Origin: Amycolatopsis alba DSM 44262
Lineage (GTDB): Bacteria > Actinomycetota > Actinomycetes > Mycobacteriales > Pseudonocardiaceae
Reading direction: 5' to 3'
Assembly: GCF_000384215.1 (NCBI RefSeq)
Contig: NZ_KB913032.1
Coordinates: forward strand, 4,729,665 to 4,793,664
DNA: 64,000 nt
Shown one piece after another: positions 60,339-64,000 of the stretch. Below the pieces are notes generated by a model. The model was given only the letters and a program-made list of their open reading frames with translations. It did not search any database and was not told the DNA's origin. Both the position numbers and the translations under genes were made by a program. Position 1 is the stretch's first letter, and every line of letters starts with the position of its first letter.

Positions 60339-61250
60339 TTAAAGCCCGGCCCACGCCTCCCAGACCGCGCCTCGGCCGAGCGCCGCCCGCCGCCCGATGG
60401 CCCGTCTCTCGAGCAGCGTCCGGGGCAGGCGGGTGACGACGGCGCCGAGCACCCGGCACCGGAGGCTCAGACGGAAGTTCGGCGCTTGCGGTTTCCCTCG
60501 TAACGGGAGTACTGCCGTGAGCGCGGCGAACTTCACCAGCTGGCGGATCGCCACCGCGCGCGGAGCGCACCGGAGGAGGGTCAGCAGGCGGTTGCGTTCA
60601 TTCCACAGGTGGAATTGGACCGACCCCGGCTGCGTGCTCGCGCCATGCTGATGGGTGACGTCGGCTTCGGCGCCGACGACGTCCCAGCCCGCCAGCCTCA
60701 GCCGCCACGCGGTGTCGGTGTCCTCGTAGTAGCAGAAGTAGGAGGCCGGGACACCGCCGACGGAACGCAGCGCCTCGACGTTCAGCACGGCCGCGCCCCC
60801 GCAGAAGCCGAAGACCTCGGCGGCGTGTTCGGTCAGATCGGCGCCGTGGCCATCGGCCGTCAGGCGGACGCCAGTGGACTGGACGGTCCCGTCGGCGAGG
60901 GTCAACCGGGCGCTCACGGCCGCGGCGAGCGGAGCCTTCCCGAGGGTGTCTTCGCAGGTCGCGAGCCACTCGGGGGCGGGCGCGGCGTCGTCGTTCAGCC
61001 AGGCCATCAGCGGGGTGTCCACTTTGTCCAGTGCGGCGGCCATAGCGCCCGCGTAGCCGGTGTTGCGCCGCAGCCGCAGCACCTCGGGCTTCGACGGGTG
61101 GGCGGCGAGCAGCCCGGCCGTTCCGTCGTCGGAGGCGTTGTCGACGACCAGGACGCGATGCGGCCGGGACTGCGCGGCGACGGCGTCGAGGCAGGCGGTG
61201 ATGTGCGCGGCGCCGCGCCAGGTGACCACGACGACGGTGGTGCTGGTCAT
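60339..61250 (-). CDS. GT2 family glycosyltransferase (rhamnosyltransferase-like)
   Basis: 303 residues from ATG 61250. TTVVVVTWRGAAHITACLDA opens the GT-A fold, LNDDAAPAPEW is the metal-binding DxD region, and ASYFCYYEDTDTAWRLRLAG is the ED-type catalytic block shared with WbbL-like rhamnosyltransferases. The start lies seven bases after a TATTCT box, so the mRNA may be leaderless. It is first in the minus-strand operon of three glycosyltransferases. Confidence 0.9.
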   Translation of the reverse strand: MTSTTVVVVTWRGAAHITACLDAVAAQSRPHRVLVVDNASDDGTAGLLAAHPSKPEVLRLRRNTGYAGAMAAALDKVDTPLMAWLNDDAAPAPEWLATCEDTLGKAPLAAAVSARLTLADGTVQSTGVRLTADGHGADLTEHAAEVFGFCGGAAVLNVEALRSVGGVPASYFCYYEDTDTAWRLRLAGWDVVGAEADVTHQHGASTQPGSVQFHLWNERNRLLTLLRCAPRAVAIRQLVKFAALTAVLPLRGKPQAPNFRLSLRCRVLGAVVTRLPRTLLERRAIGRRAALGRGAVWEAWAGL

Positions 61251-61257
61251 GCCGGAG

Positions 61258-61263
61258 AGAATA
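61258..61263 (-). promoter_or_regulatory. -10 box for the minus-strand glycosyltransferase operon
   Basis: TATTCT on the minus strand lies seven bases before the ATG at 61250. The divergent gene's ATG at 61270 is only 19 bases away, so the two promoters must overlap. A -35 element is not obvious. Confidence 0.4.
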
Positions 61264-61269
61264 GTGACC

Positions 61270-62355
61270 ATGCCCGAACTGGTCGTGCTCGCCGAGCAGC
61301 TGCTGGCGCCCGTCCCCGGCGGGACCGGCCGCTACACCGGCGAGCTGCTGCGAGCGCTCGCCGAGACCGCGCCGTCCGGATGGACGGTGTCGAGCGTGGT
61401 CGCGCGGCACGCGGACATCGAGGCCGCGGTCGTGGAGGGCGTCGAGGGGCCGCGAGTGCTGCCTGTCCCGCCGCGGGCGCTGATCGCCGCCTGGCAGCTG
61501 GGGCTGCCGTGGTGGCCGGGCGGCGACGCCGTCCACGCGCCGACACCGCTCGCGCCCGCACGGGTGCCGAGGGGGCGGACGTTGTCGGTCGCCGTGCACG
61601 ACACCGTGCCGTGGACGCATCCCGAGACGCTGACCCCGCGCGGTGTCGCGTGGCACAAGGCGGTGATCGCGCGGGCGGCGTCACGGGCGACGGCGTTGAC
61701 GGTGCCGACGCAAGCGATTGCGGACGAGCTCGCCGCGCTGGTGCCGGTCTCCGTCCCGGTTCGCGTGATCCCGCACGGTGTCCGGCCGCCCGCCGGGTTC
61801 GCCGAGGTTTCGCTGCCGGAGCGGTACGTGCTCGCGATCGGGACGATCGAACCGCGCAAGGGCATCGACGTGCTGATCGACGCCGCCGGCCGGATCGGGG
61901 TGCCGCTGGTGCTGGCCGGGCAGCCGGGCTGGGGCGGGGTCGACCCGGTGGCGCTGGCGCGCGAGCACGGCGCCGACGTCCGGATGCTGGGGAAGGTGAG
62001 TGACGCGGAACTGGCGTTCGTGCTGCGGGGCGCGTCGGTGCTGGCGATGCCGAGCCGGGCGGAGGGGTTCGGGCTGCCGCTGATCGAGGCGATGGCGGCC
62101 GGGGTGCCGGTGGTGCATTCGGACGTCCCGGCACTGGTCGAGGTGGCCGGGGGAGCGGGTGTCACCGTCCCGGTGGGGGACGCGCAAACGCTTGCCGACG
62201 CCCTTCGCGGCGTATTGGGCCATTCGGAGCAGGCGGCAGCGCTGCGTGACCGCGGTCTCAGCCGTTCGAGTGAGTTCACCTGGCAGCGTGCCGCTTCCGC
62301 TGTTTGGGGCCTCCACCAGCGCGATCAGTTTGTCGGTTCCTCACCGCGAAGGTGA
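61270..62355 (+). CDS. GT4 family glycosyltransferase
   Basis: 361 residues from ATG 61270. GT-B fold with VVLAEQLLAPVPGGTGRYTG at the N-terminus. The donor domain reads RYVLAIGTIEPRKGIDVLID, then MPSRAEGFGLPLIEAMAAGV, the EX7E motif. It is closest in style to actinobacterial mannosyl/rhamnosyltransferases of wall synthesis. It is followed by another GT4 gene on the same strand after 22 bases. Confidence 0.9.
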   Translation: MPELVVLAEQLLAPVPGGTGRYTGELLRALAETAPSGWTVSSVVARHADIEAAVVEGVEGPRVLPVPPRALIAAWQLGLPWWPGGDAVHAPTPLAPARVPRGRTLSVAVHDTVPWTHPETLTPRGVAWHKAVIARAASRATALTVPTQAIADELAALVPVSVPVRVIPHGVRPPAGFAEVSLPERYVLAIGTIEPRKGIDVLIDAAGRIGVPLVLAGQPGWGGVDPVALAREHGADVRMLGKVSDAELAFVLRGASVLAMPSRAEGFGLPLIEAMAAGVPVVHSDVPALVEVAGGAGVTVPVGDAQTLADALRGVLGHSEQAAALRDRGLSRSSEFTWQRAASAVWGLHQRDQFVGSSPRR

Positions 62356-62377
62356 CTCGCAGTCGTACTCTCCTAGG

Positions 62378-63532
62378 GTGACCGATGACCCTCGCGTGCT
62401 GATCGACGCGACCGCCGTCCCCGCGGACAGGGGTGGCGTCGGTCGTTACGTGGATTCGCTGGTCGCGGCGCTGGACGAGGACGGCGCCCGGATCACCGTC
62501 GTCTGCCAGCCGCGGGACGCCGTGCTGTACGACCGGCTGGCGCCCGGCGCCCGGATCGTGCCCACCTCGCCGTCGACTTCGACCAGGACGGCGAGGCTGA
62601 CCTGGGAGCAGGCGACCCTGCCCCGGCTGGTCCGGCGGCTCGCCGCCGACGTCGTTCATTCGCCGCACTACACGATGCCGCTGGCCAGTCCGGCCGCCTC
62701 GGTGGTGACACTGCACGACGCGACCTTCTTCACCGACGCGGTCCTGCACTCTTCGGTGAAAGCGCGTTTCTTCCGCGCCTGGACCGCGACGGCGCTTCGC
62801 CGCGCGACACTGTGTGTCGTGCCGAGCATCGCGACGGCGGCCGAGCTGGAACGCGTCGGCCAGGTGCGGACGGCCGAACTGGAGATCATCCACCACGGCG
62901 TCGAACCGGACCGGTTCCATCCGCCCTCGCCCGCCGAGATCGAGGCCGCCCGTGAGGCCGTCGGACTCGGGAAAACGCCCTATGTCGCCTTCCTCGGCGC
63001 GCTGGAACCGCGCAAGAACGTGCCGGCGCTCATCCGCGGCTTCGCGCACGCCGTGATCGGGAGGCCGAACCCGCCGGCGCTGGTGCTGGCCGGGCAGCCG
63101 GGCTGGGACTCCCAGGTCGAGCGCGCTCTCGACGCCGTGCCGCACCGGCTGCGGGTGATCCGGGCAGGCTATCTGCCGTTCGACACGCTCGCCGGTTTCC
63201 TCGGCGGCTCCGAACTGGTCGCCTATCCGAGCCTCGGCGAAGGTTTCGGGCTGCCCGTGCTGGAGGCGATGGCGTGCGGAGCGAGCGTGCTCACGACGCG
63301 GCGGCTCTCGCTGCCGGAGGTCGGCGGGGACGCGGTCGCCTACTGCGGTGTGGGCGCCGGAGACGTCGCGGCGGCGATCTCGGAGCTGCTCGACGCTCCC
63401 GCGCGGCGGGCCGAACTGGCCGAAGCCGCGCTGCGGCGGGCGAAGGAGTTCTCGTGGGCGACGACCGCGGAGCGGCACCGGGAGGCTTACGCGAAGGCCC
63501 GGCACCGGCATGCGCAGCGGCGGGCGGGCTGA
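62378..63532 (+). CDS. GT4 family glycosyltransferase
   Basis: 384 residues from GTG 62378; TACTCT six bases upstream suggests its own leaderless promoter. GT-B fold: LIDATAVPADRGGVGRYVDS, YVAFLGALEPRKNVPALIRG and YPSLGEGFGLPVLEAMACGA (EX7E). It is similar to its upstream neighbour and to the gene at 56711, so these are paralogues. It ends before a T-tract terminator. Confidence 0.9.
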   Translation: MTDDPRVLIDATAVPADRGGVGRYVDSLVAALDEDGARITVVCQPRDAVLYDRLAPGARIVPTSPSTSTRTARLTWEQATLPRLVRRLAADVVHSPHYTMPLASPAASVVTLHDATFFTDAVLHSSVKARFFRAWTATALRRATLCVVPSIATAAELERVGQVRTAELEIIHHGVEPDRFHPPSPAEIEAAREAVGLGKTPYVAFLGALEPRKNVPALIRGFAHAVIGRPNPPALVLAGQPGWDSQVERALDAVPHRLRVIRAGYLPFDTLAGFLGGSELVAYPSLGEGFGLPVLEAMACGASVLTTRRLSLPEVGGDAVAYCGVGAGDVAAAISELLDAPARRAELAEAALRRAKEFSWATTAERHREAYAKARHRHAQRRAG

Positions 63533-63612
63533 AGCTTCGGCCTCGGATGTTGTAGCCGTTGTCGGAGGGTGGGGTATCATTGGTGTGCGAGGTCCCGGTG
63601 GGGCCGAGTATG

Positions 63613-63652
63613 AAAGCCCGTGACGCGTCCGGACGGTCGTCTCACGGGCTTT
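63613..63652. terminator. Rho-independent terminator with T-tract
   Basis: AAAGCCCGTGA (63613-63623) pairs with TCACGGGCTTT (63642-63652) over 11 bp, followed by a T run on the plus strand and preceded by an A run, so it serves both convergent genes. Confidence 0.75.
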
Positions 63653-63659
63653 TCGCTGT

Positions 63660-64000
63660 TCAAAGCTCGGTGATCGAATCGATGAGCCGACTCGTTCTCC
63701 GGCGCCAAGCACCGCTCGCGCCGAAACACCATCCCACCGCGTCGGAAATCCACAGCAAGGGTTCAGCGGTCGAGTTCAGATGTTCATAGGTGAGCTCGGT
63801 TTTGGACGGGCGGTAGCCAAGGGCTCGCTGGAGTGTCCCGCGGTCGTGGACATCACGATGGTCCCGCGAATCGAGAACCAGTCGATGAGCATTCTTGGCG
63901 AGCAAGTCGGTGACAGCGCGTTCAAGGCATTTCTGCCTGGTGTCTTCCTCCGTTTTTCGGGTGCATGAGCCCAGATAGATGGCTGTCGTGACTTCCAAAG
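63660..64000 (-). CDS. Hypothetical protein, 5' end outside window
   Basis: At least 112 residues of the C-terminal part; the frame is open to the window end. The apparent TTG start at 63998 is unlikely, because the sequence begins in the middle of a domain. HRLVLDSRDHRDVHDRGTLQ and EPLLWISDAVGWCFGASGAW resemble the C-terminal half of an RNase-H-like or DUF3800-type family in actinobacteria. The assignment is weak. The function is unknown. Confidence 0.55.
   Translation of the reverse strand, partial: LEVTTAIYLGSCTRKTEEDTRQKCLERAVTDLLAKNAHRLVLDSRDHRDVHDRGTLQRALGYRPSKTELTYEHLNSTAEPLLWISDAVGWCFGASGAWRRRTSRLIDSITEL

Overview
The window is high-GC actinomycete DNA. Gene density, GTG starts, many leaderless promoters, an F420-type nitroreductase, GT87 mannosyltransferases, LCP proteins and a pSAM2-type integrative element all fit. 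I would place it in the Pseudonocardiaceae, most likely Amycolatopsis or a close relative; the genus is an inference from the style of the proteins and of the intergenic palindromes. No rRNA, tRNA or CRISPR array was seen.

Layout. 1-12.8 kb: small stress and housekeeping units: a truncated sensor kinase, MarR and AraC-type regulators beside flavodoxin-fold quinone reductases, an ArsR-SRPBCC pair, an S9 peptidase, a VOC protein, a LysE exporter, a MerR-thioredoxin operon with a textbook 19-bp MerR promoter, a deazaflavin nitroreductase, an alpha/beta hydrolase and an NlpC/P60 wall hydrolase. 12.8-20.0 kb: birA, a PH-domain membrane protein, HMG-CoA lyase, a TNT-domain NAD-glycohydrolase toxin with a coupled putative immunity gene, an inositol-monophosphatase-family enzyme and an OmpR/EnvZ-type two-component pair. 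20-25.6 kb: two LuxR/NarL-type regulators, a DUF4255 protein, a nucleotide-sugar-epimerase-like reductase with an MFS exporter, and two GtrA proteins. 25.6-36.4 kb: a very large sigma factor fused to a zinc-finger, membrane and repeat-rich outer region, two GT87 mannosyltransferases, purK-purE, an acyl-CoA ligase and an acyl-CoA dehydrogenase.

36.3-49.1 kb is a complete actinomycete integrative and conjugative element (AICE) of about 12.7 kb. It is bounded by a perfect 77-bp direct repeat. The left copy is the 3' end of the acyl-CoA dehydrogenase gene, and the right copy is an orphan duplicate of that end. The core (zinc-ribbon ORF, traSA, a 128-aa ORF, repSA, xis, int) is a chain of overlapping genes on the minus strand. 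Backbone genes (a Pra-like protein, hypotheticals, a flavoprotein, an XRE regulator) lie upstream. Lower-GC cargo sits at both ends: a DarTG DNA-ADP-ribosylating toxin-antitoxin pair on the right, and a membrane protein with a 45-aa basic ORF on the left. Iterated CAGGCCGYC motifs flank both att sites and are candidate integrase arm sites. The element has separated the dehydrogenase gene from its own terminator hairpin, which now lies beyond the right att site.

49.1-64.0 kb is a cell-envelope locus: small hypotheticals, DoxX, a TIGR03089 protein, two LCP (LytR-CpsA-Psr) ligases, rmlB-rmlD for dTDP-L-rhamnose, and five glycosyltransferases including one GT2-GT4 fusion. Together these look like synthesis and wall attachment of a rhamnose-containing glycan. 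The window ends inside an uncharacterised gene.
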